This document shows, one piece after another, positions 16,724 through 24,045 of a stretch of 31,371 nt of DNA. Within the stretch, counting starts at the first letter, position 1. Each line of letters opens with the position of its first letter. The stretch is from contig JAAFIJ010000002.1 in assembly GCA_013298675.1 (NCBI GenBank), forward strand, positions 1 through 31,371. The letters are read 5' to 3'. Below the pieces are notes generated by a model, which searched no databases, was not told the origin of the DNA, and saw only the letters and a program-made list of their open reading frames with translations. The DNA comes from Rhodobacterales bacterium (GTDB taxonomy: Bacteria > Pseudomonadota > Alphaproteobacteria > Rhodobacterales > Rhodobacteraceae). A program made the position numbers and the translations under genes.

Positions 16724-17488
16724 TCAGGCAGCCGCACCTTCGCTGCCCTTGACCCCGGTAATATAGGACACAATGTCATTGCCATCAGTTTCATCGCGGC
16801 GCAAGCTTGCCACGATGCGACCGCGACGGAAAACCACGATGCGGTCAACCAAATCAAAGACTTGGCGCAAGTTATGGCTAACCAGGATCAACGGTACACC
16901 ACGCTCTTTCAAGCCACGGATGATGTTTTCCACCTGTGCGGTTTCCTGCACGCCTAGTGCTGCAGTCGGCTCATCCATGATGACCAGCTTTGACGCAAAA
17001 GCCGCGGTGCGCGCGATAGACACGCATTGGCGCTGACCGCCCGACATATTGCGGATCGGGTTGTCGACGTTGGGAATTTTCACCGCCGTGGTCTTCAGCG
17101 CCTCTAGGGTACGCTCACGCATGGTTTTGCGATCAAGAATAGAAAACGGTCCAAGGCGCAATTTGTACAACTCTCGCCCCAAGAACAGGTTCGAGGGAAC
17201 ATCCAGATCGTCTGCCAAGGCAAGCGTTTGGAACACGGTTTCAATGCCCGCCTCACGTGCCTGCAACGGGCCTGCAAAGCTGACGTCTTGGCCGTCAAAG
17301 AAAACCTTTCCGGCAGTACGTTGCTCGACGGCAGTGATCTGGCGCACAAAGGTCGATTTGCCAGCACCGTTGTCGCCCACGACCGCAACGTGTTCACCCG
17401 CGCGCAAAGTAAAGTTGGCATCGTCCAACGCATGCACACCGCCGTAATGCTTGGTCAGACCGCGCGTCTCAAGAATGATATCGCTCAT
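16724..17488 (-). CDS. Sugar/cyclitol ABC transporter ATP-binding protein, single domain
   Basis: The 254-residue ATPase that powers the importer encoded by the two following entries. Walker A GDNGAGKST is at 38-46, the ABC signature MSGGQ at 148-152, and Walker B LVIMDEP at 168-174. A late HNLRQVF segment carries the switch histidine. It has one nucleotide-binding domain, like fructose importer FrcA, and not the two fused domains of RbsA/MglA. It presumably dimerises. It starts three bases after the permease stop, so translation is coupled. The C-terminus is short and alanine-rich. By context the substrate is an inositol-type cyclitol. Confidence 0.92.
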   Translation of the reverse strand: MSDIILETRGLTKHYGGVHALDDANFTLRAGEHVAVVGDNGAGKSTFVRQITAVEQRTAGKVFFDGQDVSFAGPLQAREAGIETVFQTLALADDLDVPSNLFLGRELYKLRLGPFSILDRKTMRERTLEALKTTAVKIPNVDNPIRNMSGGQRQCVSIARTAAFASKLVIMDEPTAALGVQETAQVENIIRGLKERGVPLILVSHNLRQVFDLVDRIVVFRRGRIVASLRRDETDGNDIVSYITGVKGSEGAAA

Positions 17489-17491
17489 CGC

Positions 17492-18562
17492 TCAGCTCCT
17501 CGCCCGGCCTTTTTGCCGCCATTGGTCCAGCACAACTGCACTGATGATGATCACGCCTTTGACCATTTCTTGATAATACGCGTCCAGTTTCAAGAACGTG
17601 AACCCAGAGATGATCACGCCGAAAATTAACGCACCAATCACTGTGCCGACGATAGACCCGCGCCCGCCCTGCAAGGATATGCCGCCGATGACTGCCATCG
17701 CGATGGCGTCAAGTTCGTACATCACCCCCATATTCGCTTGCGCCGTTTGGCCTTTGGAGGACACGACGATGGCCGCGATAGAGGCAAGCATCCCGGCAAT
17801 GACATAGACCAGCACCTTGTGGCGATCGACATTGATCCCCGACATCCGGGTGGCTTGTTCATTAGAACCAATGGCATAGCTGTGCTTGCCGTATCGGGTA
17901 TAGGTCATGATGAGATGAAACAGCACCGCCAAAGCGATGAACACAATCACCGGGCGCATCCCGGTGCCGATGGCATTATAGCTTTCGGTTGGAAAGGAAA
18001 TCGGGTTACCAGTCGACCACCAGCGCGCAAAACCCCGCGCCGAAACCATCATACCTAACGTGGCGATGAACGGCGGGATTTTGGTATACGCGATCAGCGC
18101 GCCATTGATCAAACCTGCCAGCATACCCACGCAAAGCCCGATCAAGATTGGCAGCAGAACCGGCAAATCCATTGCCCATTCGCCAAAAATCGCTTTGGGA
18201 TTGGGGTTGCCGTTGACCAACGCTGTTTGCGCAAAACTCATGGCGACCATGGCTGTCGCGCCAACAATGGACCCTGACGACAGGTCTATGCCACCGGTAA
18301 TGATCACTTGGGTTACGCCCAAGGCGATGATGCCAACTGTGGCCACTTGCAAAATAATGATTGAAAGGCGCTGCGTGTTGAACAGACCTTCAGTGCCTTC
18401 ACGGGTGTTAAACAAAAAGCTTTCGCCAATGATCAGGCGGCCCAGCAGTTCAAACACCACAACGATGATGACAAAAGCGATGAATACGTTGAACTCTTGA
18501 GGTCGCGCCTTTTTCGTGGGGTCATATTTCAACCCCCCAAGGCCATGTGTCGGCTCTGTCAC
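17492..18562 (-). CDS. Sugar/cyclitol ABC transporter permease
   Basis: A 356-residue inner-membrane permease of the ribose/xylose/fructose type (BPD_transp_2). About eight to ten hydrophobic segments are visible. The first (IAFVIIVVVFELLGRLIIG) follows a 25-residue cytoplasmic tail. The family motif GGIDLSSGSIVGATAMVAM and the later YAIGSNEQATRMSGINV coupling loop are present. The start is a GTG at 18560-18562 behind GGGGGAGAG. It lies between the binding-protein gene and the ATPase gene, and a strong hairpin separates it from the former. It presumably works as a homodimer with the downstream ATPase. Confidence 0.92.
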   Translation of the reverse strand: MTEPTHGLGGLKYDPTKKARPQEFNVFIAFVIIVVVFELLGRLIIGESFLFNTREGTEGLFNTQRLSIIILQVATVGIIALGVTQVIITGGIDLSSGSIVGATAMVAMSFAQTALVNGNPNPKAIFGEWAMDLPVLLPILIGLCVGMLAGLINGALIAYTKIPPFIATLGMMVSARGFARWWSTGNPISFPTESYNAIGTGMRPVIVFIALAVLFHLIMTYTRYGKHSYAIGSNEQATRMSGINVDRHKVLVYVIAGMLASIAAIVVSSKGQTAQANMGVMYELDAIAMAVIGGISLQGGRGSIVGTVIGALIFGVIISGFTFLKLDAYYQEMVKGVIIISAVVLDQWRQKGRARS

Positions 18563-18631
18563 GTCGCTCTCCCCCGATGTGAACTCGTGTCTTAGTTTGG
18601 CTGCATTTTCCGGCGCAAGCCAGAAGAAATA

Positions 18632-18657
18632 GGGGGCAGCGTTTGCACACTGCCCCC
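18632..18657 (-). terminator. Attenuating hairpin between binding-protein and permease genes
   Basis: On the minus strand GGGGGCAG and CTGCCCCC form an eight-base perfect stem with a ten-base loop, 18 bases after the binding-protein stop. There is only a weak T stretch. Partial terminators or mRNA-stabilising hairpins here are common and give more binding protein than permease. Confidence 0.65.
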
Positions 18658-18675
18658 ACCCAAACAGGTTAAGGA

Positions 18676-19617
18676 TCAGTTCTTGTTGGCGTAGTCTGCA
18701 ACATTCGCAGGGGTCACCAATTGGAACGGAATGTAGACTTTCTGCTCAACTGCTTCGCCCTTCGACAGCTTGATCGCTGCGTCCAATGCGCCTGAGCCTT
18801 GACCAGCCGCGTCCTGGAACACGGTCACGTCCAGATCGCCTGCCTGCATGGCCGCAAGCGCGTCCTGAGTCGCGTCAACGCCGCCAACCACGACAGTCGC
18901 CATGTCGATGCCAGCAGCTTTCAGCGCCTGAATTGCGCCAATAGCCATTTCGTCGTTGTTTGCAATCACGCCATCAAATGCAGTACCTGTGGACAACCAG
19001 TTGGTCATCAGGGTTTGTGCCTGATCACGGCTCCAGTTGGCGGTCTGCTCGTCAATGATCGTCAACTCAACTGCGCATTTGCCAGCAGCCATCACGTCAT
19101 GGATGTCGGCGGTACGCTGAACGGCGGCTTGGTTGGAAAGTTCGCCCATCATGACATAGACCGATGCCTTGTCTTTGCCTGCCGCTTTCAACTGCGCGCA
19201 AACTTCGATGGTTTCCAACGTGCCCGAGTCTACTTCATTCGACGCCACAAACGCCTGATTGTCAGGCAAGCTGTCGACGTTGATCGGCTGACGGTTCACA
19301 TAAACCAGCGGGATGTTCGCTGCAGCGGCCGCGTCGGACATCGCTTGGGTTGCCGAGGTGTCAACCGCGTTGACAATGATTGCCGAAACGCCAGACGCGA
19401 TGAAGTTGTTGATCTGGTCCAACTGCTTGGCCACGTCATTTGCCGCGTCTTCGATCTGGATCTCGACACCCAATTCCGTTGCTTTGGCATCCAAGCCGTT
19501 ACGCAGAACGGTCAGGAAGTTATCGTCAAACGCCGCCATGGAAACGCCGATGCCGTCTGCCATCGCGCTGGAGCCCATAAGTGCTGCAAACCCAGCGATG
19601 ATCAAAGTTTTTTTCAT
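18676..19617 (-). CDS. Periplasmic sugar/cyclitol-binding protein of an ABC importer
   Basis: A 313-residue type 1 periplasmic-binding protein of the ribose/inositol class. A clear Sec signal peptide (two lysines, hydrophobic core, cleavage after Ala-Met-Ala at residue 20) leads into GIGVSMAAFDDNFLTVLRNG. The conserved QIEDAANDVAKQLDQINNFIASGVSAIIVNAVDT and GVIANNDEMAIGAIQALKAAG segments are family hallmarks. No lipobox is present, so it should be soluble in the periplasm. The ATG at 19615-19617 has GGAGGAC upstream; the open frame extends further but that part is not signal-like. Rhizobial MocB belongs to this family. Hairpins flank the gene on both sides. Confidence 0.93.
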   Translation of the reverse strand: MKKTLIIAGFAALMGSSAMADGIGVSMAAFDDNFLTVLRNGLDAKATELGVEIQIEDAANDVAKQLDQINNFIASGVSAIIVNAVDTSATQAMSDAAAAANIPLVYVNRQPINVDSLPDNQAFVASNEVDSGTLETIEVCAQLKAAGKDKASVYVMMGELSNQAAVQRTADIHDVMAAGKCAVELTIIDEQTANWSRDQAQTLMTNWLSTGTAFDGVIANNDEMAIGAIQALKAAGIDMATVVVGGVDATQDALAAMQAGDLDVTVFQDAAGQGSGALDAAIKLSKGEAVEQKVYIPFQLVTPANVADYANKN

Positions 19618-19665
19618 ATCTAGTCCTCCACTAAAGGTGTCCGGCACACCGTTCTCTCCCACCGG

Positions 19666-19710
19666 ACCGCCGGTTAAGGCGGTTATTCGCTTGCCGCCCT
19701 TAGGCGGCAA
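19666..19710 (-). other. Paired hairpins between isomerase and binding-protein genes
   Basis: ACCGCC/GGCGGT (19666-19683) and TTGCCGCC/GGCGGCAA (19691-19710) form two neighbouring stems. The isomerase stop codon lies in the loop of the second. Neither is followed by a T run, so mRNA processing or protection of the binding-protein message is more likely than termination. Confidence 0.5.
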
Positions 19711-20509
19711 CACCTTGCCGAATGAACTCCATAGAGGCACTCAGCGCAGATTTCGGATCGCGCAATGCATGAACACTGGGCGCAAATGGTTCATAGGAAA
19801 TCGGGCCCTGATACCCCGCGGCGCGCAAAGCGCGGATCTGGGCCACGTTGCCAAGCAGGTCGTTGCCATCAACCAAAACGCGGTGTGGATCGCGCATGTC
19901 GTTGACGTAAAGCGAGGCATCGACCACGCCCGATACATGGACAATTCCGGTCAGGTCCGGGTAGATCGGGCCACCCCCTGCCAAGGCGTGGTGGAAGGTG
20001 TCATGGACGATGAAGTAAGTTCCACGCCCGTCGACGGAATCGATCACCTCGGCAAGGATGTCTTTGTAACGCAAGGAACAAACCTCAAAGCCTAACGGCT
20101 CAACCATGGCTTTCAGACCATGCGCTTTTAGCATCGGCAGCAGTTCCGAAAGGGCCAGATGTGCCGCCGCACGACTGTCGGCACGGCTGGTGGCCACCCC
20201 ATCGTTGCGCGGGATCAAGCTGATCGCTTCGGCCCCCGCAGCAACCGCAATTTTCATCAACGCGTCAGCCTCGGCGCGTTTCACAGGCGACCAATCGTTG
20301 AACATTTTGACTTCAGCCAACGCCAGAAACCGCAAGCCACGTGCCTTTACGGCCGCGCCAACCGTGACAGGGTCCGCGCCACTAAAAAGTGTTCCGGGCA
20401 GGTCATTTCGAAATTCAACACCAACACATCCTAGGTCTTTGGAGAGGTCCAAGAACGCCTCCCAACCCAAATTTGGGGCTGTCATGTGATTTAGGGCAAA
20501 AGGCAGCAT
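19700..20509 (-). CDS. TIM-barrel cyclitol isomerase (IolI/MocC-like)
   Basis: A 269-residue AP-endonuclease-2-fold TIM barrel that resembles 2-keto-myo-inositol isomerase IolI. Glu137 (VEPLGFE), Asp170 (VHDTFHH), His191 (IVHVSG) and Glu240 (SYEPF) fall where IolI has its four metal ligands. The RFLALAEVKMFNDWS segment also parallels IolI. Rhizobial MocC, of rhizopine breakdown, is of the same fold. I infer that it isomerises the keto product made by the dehydrogenase downstream. The ATG at 20507-20509 follows GAGGA. It is the first structural gene after the candidate operator at 20612-20629. Inosose dehydratase (IolE) is the main alternative. Confidence 0.75.
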   Translation of the reverse strand: MLPFALNHMTAPNLGWEAFLDLSKDLGCVGVEFRNDLPGTLFSGADPVTVGAAVKARGLRFLALAEVKMFNDWSPVKRAEADALMKIAVAAGAEAISLIPRNDGVATSRADSRAAAHLALSELLPMLKAHGLKAMVEPLGFEVCSLRYKDILAEVIDSVDGRGTYFIVHDTFHHALAGGGPIYPDLTGIVHVSGVVDASLYVNDMRDPHRVLVDGNDLLGNVAQIRALRAAGYQGPISYEPFAPSVHALRDPKSALSASMEFIRQGVAA

Positions 20510-20567
20510 TCAGGGCAATCCTCAACGACTCGGGCCATTATTACCCGCTTTGGTATTTTTATTCCAT

Positions 20568-20596
20568 TTTTAAATTCCGGCAATCAGAAATTCCAA
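20568..20596 (-). promoter_or_regulatory. Candidate promoter of the cyclitol import operon
   Basis: On the minus strand TTGGAA (20596-20591) lies 17 bases before TTAAAA (20573-20568) in an AT-rich stretch, ahead of the isomerase gene. The match is partial. The TGACGA operator lies about 15 bases upstream of the -35. Confidence 0.3.
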
Positions 20597-20611
20597 CCTG
20601 CTGCATTTGTC

Positions 20612-20629
20612 TGACGATTTTTGACGATA
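20612..20629. promoter_or_regulatory. Candidate operator, tandem TGACGA motif (isomerase side)
   Basis: TGACGA occurs twice with starts ten bases apart, and the second copy continues as TTTGACGATA. The same spaced arrangement is found at 21747-21764, just upstream of the LacI-type gene. Sharing of a long motif by the two regulatory gaps of one cluster suggests a common regulator, most likely the LacI-type protein. Confidence 0.55.
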
Positions 20630-20675
20630 TTTCTTGCTGCCTTTTTTCACAGTGCTACAATTAGACACTGAGACC

Positions 20676-20684
20676 ATCGTCAAA
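20676..20684. promoter_or_regulatory. Single TTTGACGAT site over the regulator stop codon
   Basis: ATCGTCAAA, the reverse complement of the core TTTGACGAT, covers the stop codon of the LacI-type gene. It lies about 50 bases from the tandem operator, on the opposite strand. It may be a third half-site or may occur by chance. Confidence 0.3.
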
Positions 20685-21705
20685 TTGATTCCGCCAAGTG
20701 CAAATCAGGCGCAAGAAAATGCTGGATACCGCCACGCGTGGCACCGCCAATTGCGGTGCTTGCCATCGTGTTAAGCAGCGCGCGGCACAGCTTTTCAAGC
20801 GGTGTGTCGATAACCATTGTCACCAGACCTTCGGCCAACCCTGCGCGTGATTCAGGGGTGAACGCCGAAACGACCATGGCCAGATTGCCCTTTGGCCGCG
20901 CCTCACGCAGGGCAGAGATCGCGCCTTCCATTCCACCGCCAGAAACGTAAATGCCGCGCAGGTCTGCATGGCGGGACAACAGGTTTAGCGTGGCCTCATA
21001 GGTCAATTGCCGGGTCTCTAGGTTAACCAGTGTGTCCAAAACTGACAGATGTGGCGCGCATTCGCGCAAGTATCCGCGAAAACCCGTCTCGCGCAGTTCG
21101 TGGCCGTGAAACCGGTGACCACCGATGAAAACCGCGACAACGCCCGGCTTTTTGATGGTTTGATGCATGACCCAGCCTGCGGTTCTACCAACTTTCAGAT
21201 TGTTCAGACCAAAATAACCCGCCCGAGCCCCTTGCGCGAAGTCTGTCAGCAAAGAGAATGTTGCCAACCCTTTGGCCGATAACTCTTCAACTGCTGCAGT
21301 AACTTCAGGATGGTTAACGGCTGTTGCGGCGAGGATATCACAGCGCCCTGCCATGGATCGTAAAGTCGCAGCCATCTCGCCTGGGGCTTGGCTGGGCGAA
21401 AACTCTAGTATCAGACGCCCACGCACACCCGGAACAAGGCTAACGGCGCGACGCAGTTCTTCTGCGAAAGCCTTATAGAAATCCTGACCTTGCTTGTGCA
21501 GCACAACGCCAAAGCGCAGATCACGAATGCCGTTGGGTTCCGGCGCAAGCCTGCGGGCTGCCGGATGCCCTATCCGTTCGGCGGCAGCCAGCACAAGTGC
21601 GCGGGTGTCGCCGCTTACCGCCTCACGACCGTTCAAGACACGGTCAACCGTTGCAATAGACACGCCTGCTTCGCGGGCAAGTTCAGCCATACCATGACGT
21701 TTCAT
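20680..21705 (-). CDS. LacI-family transcriptional regulator of the cyclitol cluster
   Basis: A 341-residue DNA-binding regulator. The N-terminal LacI helix-turn-helix (MAELAREAGVSIATVDRVLNG, residues 6-26) is intact. It is followed by a periplasmic-binding-protein-like sensor domain (LRFGVVLHKQGQDFYKAFAEEL onward). The sensor should bind a sugar or cyclitol and alter DNA binding. The ATG at 21703-21705 follows GGAGA; an upstream in-frame start adds unrelated residues. The gene lies between the import operon and the divergent mocD genes. Candidate operators lie on both sides of it, which suggests autoregulation and control of the import operon. It is oriented with the import operon, 170 bases upstream of the isomerase gene. 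Confidence 0.9.
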   Translation of the reverse strand: MKRHGMAELAREAGVSIATVDRVLNGREAVSGDTRALVLAAAERIGHPAARRLAPEPNGIRDLRFGVVLHKQGQDFYKAFAEELRRAVSLVPGVRGRLILEFSPSQAPGEMAATLRSMAGRCDILAATAVNHPEVTAAVEELSAKGLATFSLLTDFAQGARAGYFGLNNLKVGRTAGWVMHQTIKKPGVVAVFIGGHRFHGHELRETGFRGYLRECAPHLSVLDTLVNLETRQLTYEATLNLLSRHADLRGIYVSGGGMEGAISALREARPKGNLAMVVSAFTPESRAGLAEGLVTMVIDTPLEKLCRALLNTMASTAIGGATRGGIQHFLAPDLHLAESI

Positions 21706-21746
21706 TGAATCTCCATGACGAAAACACATCATCCGAACGCCCAACT

Positions 21747-21764
21747 TGACGAAGTTTGACGATA
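21747..21764. promoter_or_regulatory. Candidate operator, tandem TGACGA motif (regulator/mocD side)
   Basis: TGACGANNTTTGACGATA matches here exactly as at 20612-20629, with only the two middle bases differing. It lies in the 130-base divergent gap between the LacI-type gene and mocD, so it could control both. A second, unrelated inverted repeat TAGAA/TTCTA lies nearer mocD at 21791-21806. Confidence 0.55.
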
Positions 21765-21835
21765 AACACCAGCGTCACACTTGGCACGCATAGAATAATT
21801 CTTCTATCTTCGCAAAAAGCGGTTCGGAGGGCACA

Positions 21836-22918
21836 ATGACAACCAGAGACTATTCAATGCTGGGTGAAGACGGTCGGCGCGCTGTGGAAACGGGCCTTGC
21901 CGCCGCAGAATGGTATCACACAGAGGTTTCCCGAAAGGTGATGAAGGATCTGATGCAGCGCAACGATAAGGCTGCAATCGTCGACACGTTGATACTGTAC
22001 GGCGCAATGATTGCCCTCGCCGCGGCCGGTATCGCGCTGTGGCCCAGCCTGTGGAGCGCGCCGTTCTGGCTTGTTTACGGTGTGTTGTACGGGTCTGCCT
22101 CTGACAGCAGGTGGCACGAATGCCAACATGGCACCGCGTTTAAAACCCCGTGGATGAACGAAGTGGTCTACCAGATCGCCTGCTTTATGATCGTGCGCAA
22201 CCCAAACACTTGGCGGTGGAGCCATGCGCGGCATCACACCGACACCTATATCGTTGGCCGCGACCCAGAGATCGCCATCATGCGGCCCCCGGCGTTTGCC
22301 AAGGTCATCGCCAATTTCTTTGGTCTTGTGGATAGCTATAACGGTTGGGCGCGGATGCTCTTGAACGCAAGCGGACGGATCCATCCCGAAGAAGCCACGT
22401 TTGTGCCCCCGGCAGAATTTAAGAAGGTGATATTCGTCGCCCGCGTTTGGGTGGTGATCTATGCAGCCACTTTTGCGCTGGCCTATATGATCGGGTCGAT
22501 TCTGCCGTTGATGGTGATCGGATTGCCGCGTCTTTACGGTGCTTGGCATCACATCATGACAGGGTTGCTGCAGCACGGTGGGCTTGCCGACAATGTCACC
22601 GACCACCGTCTGAATGCCCGCACCGTATACATGAACCCTTTCTCGCGCTTTGTTTATTGGAACATGAACTACCATGTTGAGCATCACATGTTCCCGATGG
22701 TGCCCTATCACGCGTTGCCAAAGCTGCATGCGTTGATCAAGCATGACTTGCCCGCTCCTAATCCCAGCATCGCGCATGGGTTCCGCGAGATGTGGCCAGC
22801 GCTGAAACGCCAGTTGCACAATGAAGAGTACTACGTCCGGCGTGTTTTGCCTGCTTCGGCCAAACCATACCGCGAAGATTTCCACCAAACGGCATTAGGC
22901 CAAGTTGCAGGAGAATAG
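21836..22918 (+). CDS. mocD: MocD-like membrane di-iron oxygenase (fatty acid desaturase superfamily)
   Basis: A 360-residue integral membrane enzyme. Three histidine boxes are visible: HECQH at 94-98, HARHH at 130-134 and HVEHH at 280-284, plus QHGGLADNVTDHR near 246-258. They should bind the two irons. Hydrophobic segments at about 52-86, 109-122 and 201-228 anchor it in the membrane. In Rhizobium, MocD is the proposed oxygenase of the MocDEF complex that removes the methyl group of a rhizopine. Here its neighbours are a MocE ferredoxin and inositol genes, so hydroxylation or demethylation of a modified inositol is more likely than lipid desaturation. The ATG at 21836 has GGAGGG upstream. 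Its stop is followed directly by mocE. A MocF reductase is absent from the window. Confidence 0.82.
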   Translation: MTTRDYSMLGEDGRRAVETGLAAAEWYHTEVSRKVMKDLMQRNDKAAIVDTLILYGAMIALAAAGIALWPSLWSAPFWLVYGVLYGSASDSRWHECQHGTAFKTPWMNEVVYQIACFMIVRNPNTWRWSHARHHTDTYIVGRDPEIAIMRPPAFAKVIANFFGLVDSYNGWARMLLNASGRIHPEEATFVPPAEFKKVIFVARVWVVIYAATFALAYMIGSILPLMVIGLPRLYGAWHHIMTGLLQHGGLADNVTDHRLNARTVYMNPFSRFVYWNMNYHVEHHMFPMVPYHALPKLHALIKHDLPAPNPSIAHGFREMWPALKRQLHNEEYYVRRVLPASAKPYREDFHQTALGQVAGE

Positions 22919-23236
22919 ATGATGTCAAACTGGGTAGATGCCTGCTCCACCGAAGATATCGAGGCCGAGGACCTGATCCGTTTCGATCACGGCGGCGCCA
23001 CTTACGCGATTTATCATGCCCCGGACGGAGCGTTTTTCTGCACTGCAGGGCGATGCACCCACGAAGACATTCACCTCGCCGATGGGCTGGTGATGGGTCA
23101 CCTGATCGAATGCCCCAAGCATAACGGTCAGTTTGATTACCGCACGGGGGAAGCAAAGCGCGCACCCGTCTGCATCAATCTGAAAACCTATCCGGTAAAG
23201 GTCGAAGGCGACCGCGTTCTTATTCAGGTGGCATAA
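22919..23236 (+). CDS. mocE: MocE-type Rieske [2Fe-2S] ferredoxin
   Basis: A 105-residue soluble Rieske ferredoxin that should pass electrons to the MocD-like oxygenase. The cluster ligands are Cys46 and His48 (CTH) and Cys65 and His68 (CPKH), with the usual spacing. GLVMGHLIECPKHNGQFDYRTGEAKRAPV is typical of the small Rieske domain. An ATG at 22919 directly follows the mocD stop, and a second ATG at 22922 is equally plausible, since AGGAGA lies just before both. Its stop overlaps the next start (TAATG), so the three genes are likely translated in a coupled manner. A decayed copy lies at 24046-24278. The electron donor to it is not encoded nearby. Confidence 0.9.
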   Translation: MMSNWVDACSTEDIEAEDLIRFDHGGATYAIYHAPDGAFFCTAGRCTHEDIHLADGLVMGHLIECPKHNGQFDYRTGEAKRAPVCINLKTYPVKVEGDRVLIQVA

Positions 23237-24027
23237 TGGCACGTCCAACCGTTTTTGATCTGTTGGCCAATCGTGGTCGCCACCAATATGCCATGCTGCG
23301 GGTGGAAACATTGGCTGAGGCAGAGGCCGCCTGGCTTGCCGGAGTGGAGTTGTTTTCGGTGCCGGCCGCGATGATCATGGACCGACGCTTTCGCGAAGTC
23401 GCCCCCAATGCTTTTGCTTTCCCGGGCGACAATTTTTATGAAATCGGTGGCACAGATGATTTCCTGCGATGGGCCTTTCCGTTGTTCAAGAATGGTGCCG
23501 ACGGTGTTTATTGTTCTGGGTCATTGCAAACCGTCCGCGCGCTGTCCGATCACGGCATTCCGGTGTGCGGCCATGTTGGACTGATCCCATCCAAGGCCAC
23601 GTGGACTGGCGGGTTCAAGGCTGTGGGCAAAACGCTCGATTCCGCCAAACGCGTCTGGGATCAATGCCAAGCCTTGCAAGAGGCCGGAGCGTTTGCAGTT
23701 GAGATTGAGGTGGTGCCACATTCGATCACTGCGGCGATTGCGGAAAAGACCGATCTTTTCCTGATCTCTATGGGTGCGGGACCGGCAGGTCATGCGCAGT
23801 ATTTGTTCAGCGATGATGTTTTGGGCCAGAATACTGGCAAAGTGCCACGCCACGCTAAGGTTTACGCGAACTTTGCTGCAGAACATGCGCGCCTGCAGCA
23901 ACTGCGCATCGCTGCAATGTCGGCCTTTGCGCAGGACGTGCATTCGGGTCAGTATCCGGCACCCCAGTACCTTGTCGATAGCGAAGCAGAGGTCGTCGCG
24001 GCATTTCGCGACTGGTTAAACGGCTGA
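23236..24027 (+). CDS. PanB-fold (ketopantoate hydroxymethyltransferase-like) protein of unknown function
   Basis: A 263-residue TIM-barrel protein of the PanB type. The match is best from IPVCGHVGLIP (108-118), through AGAFAVEIEVVP (150-161), to the IPKFAKNF-like PRHAKVYANF segment. PanB makes ketopantoate from ketoisovalerate and methylene-tetrahydrofolate. However, the first magnesium aspartate (VGDS in E. coli) is replaced by SVPA at 41-44, and the Lys-Ile-Glu motif by Tyr-Cys-Ser at 92-94. Asp65 (PGDN) and Glu158 (IEVVP) remain. I therefore infer a different reaction, perhaps on a keto acid or one-carbon unit linked to the oxygenase. It is coupled to mocE, and its last 71 bases recur almost exactly at 25524-25594. 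Confidence 0.75.
   Translation: MARPTVFDLLANRGRHQYAMLRVETLAEAEAAWLAGVELFSVPAAMIMDRRFREVAPNAFAFPGDNFYEIGGTDDFLRWAFPLFKNGADGVYCSGSLQTVRALSDHGIPVCGHVGLIPSKATWTGGFKAVGKTLDSAKRVWDQCQALQEAGAFAVEIEVVPHSITAAIAEKTDLFLISMGAGPAGHAQYLFSDDVLGQNTGKVPRHAKVYANFAAEHARLQQLRIAAMSAFAQDVHSGQYPAPQYLVDSEAEVVAAFRDWLNG
23953..24023 (+). repeat. 71-base direct repeat, copy 1 (3' end of PanB-fold gene)
   Basis: This stretch, from the codons for Tyr-Pro-Ala-Pro onward, matches 25524-25594 in 69 of 71 positions by direct comparison. It covers almost all of the last 25 codons of the intact gene. Confidence 0.95.
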
Positions 24028-24045
24028 CAAACGCGTTTAGCTAGC

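Noticed and set aside
21836..22918. Calling this a lipid fatty acid desaturase
   Set aside because: The histidine boxes fit the superfamily, but a Rieske ferredoxin partner and inositol genes point to a MocD-type oxygenase; lipid desaturation is not fully excluded.
23236..24027. Calling this gene panB for pantothenate synthesis
   Set aside because: Key PanB residues are missing, no panC is adjacent and the neighbours concern cyclitol breakdown.
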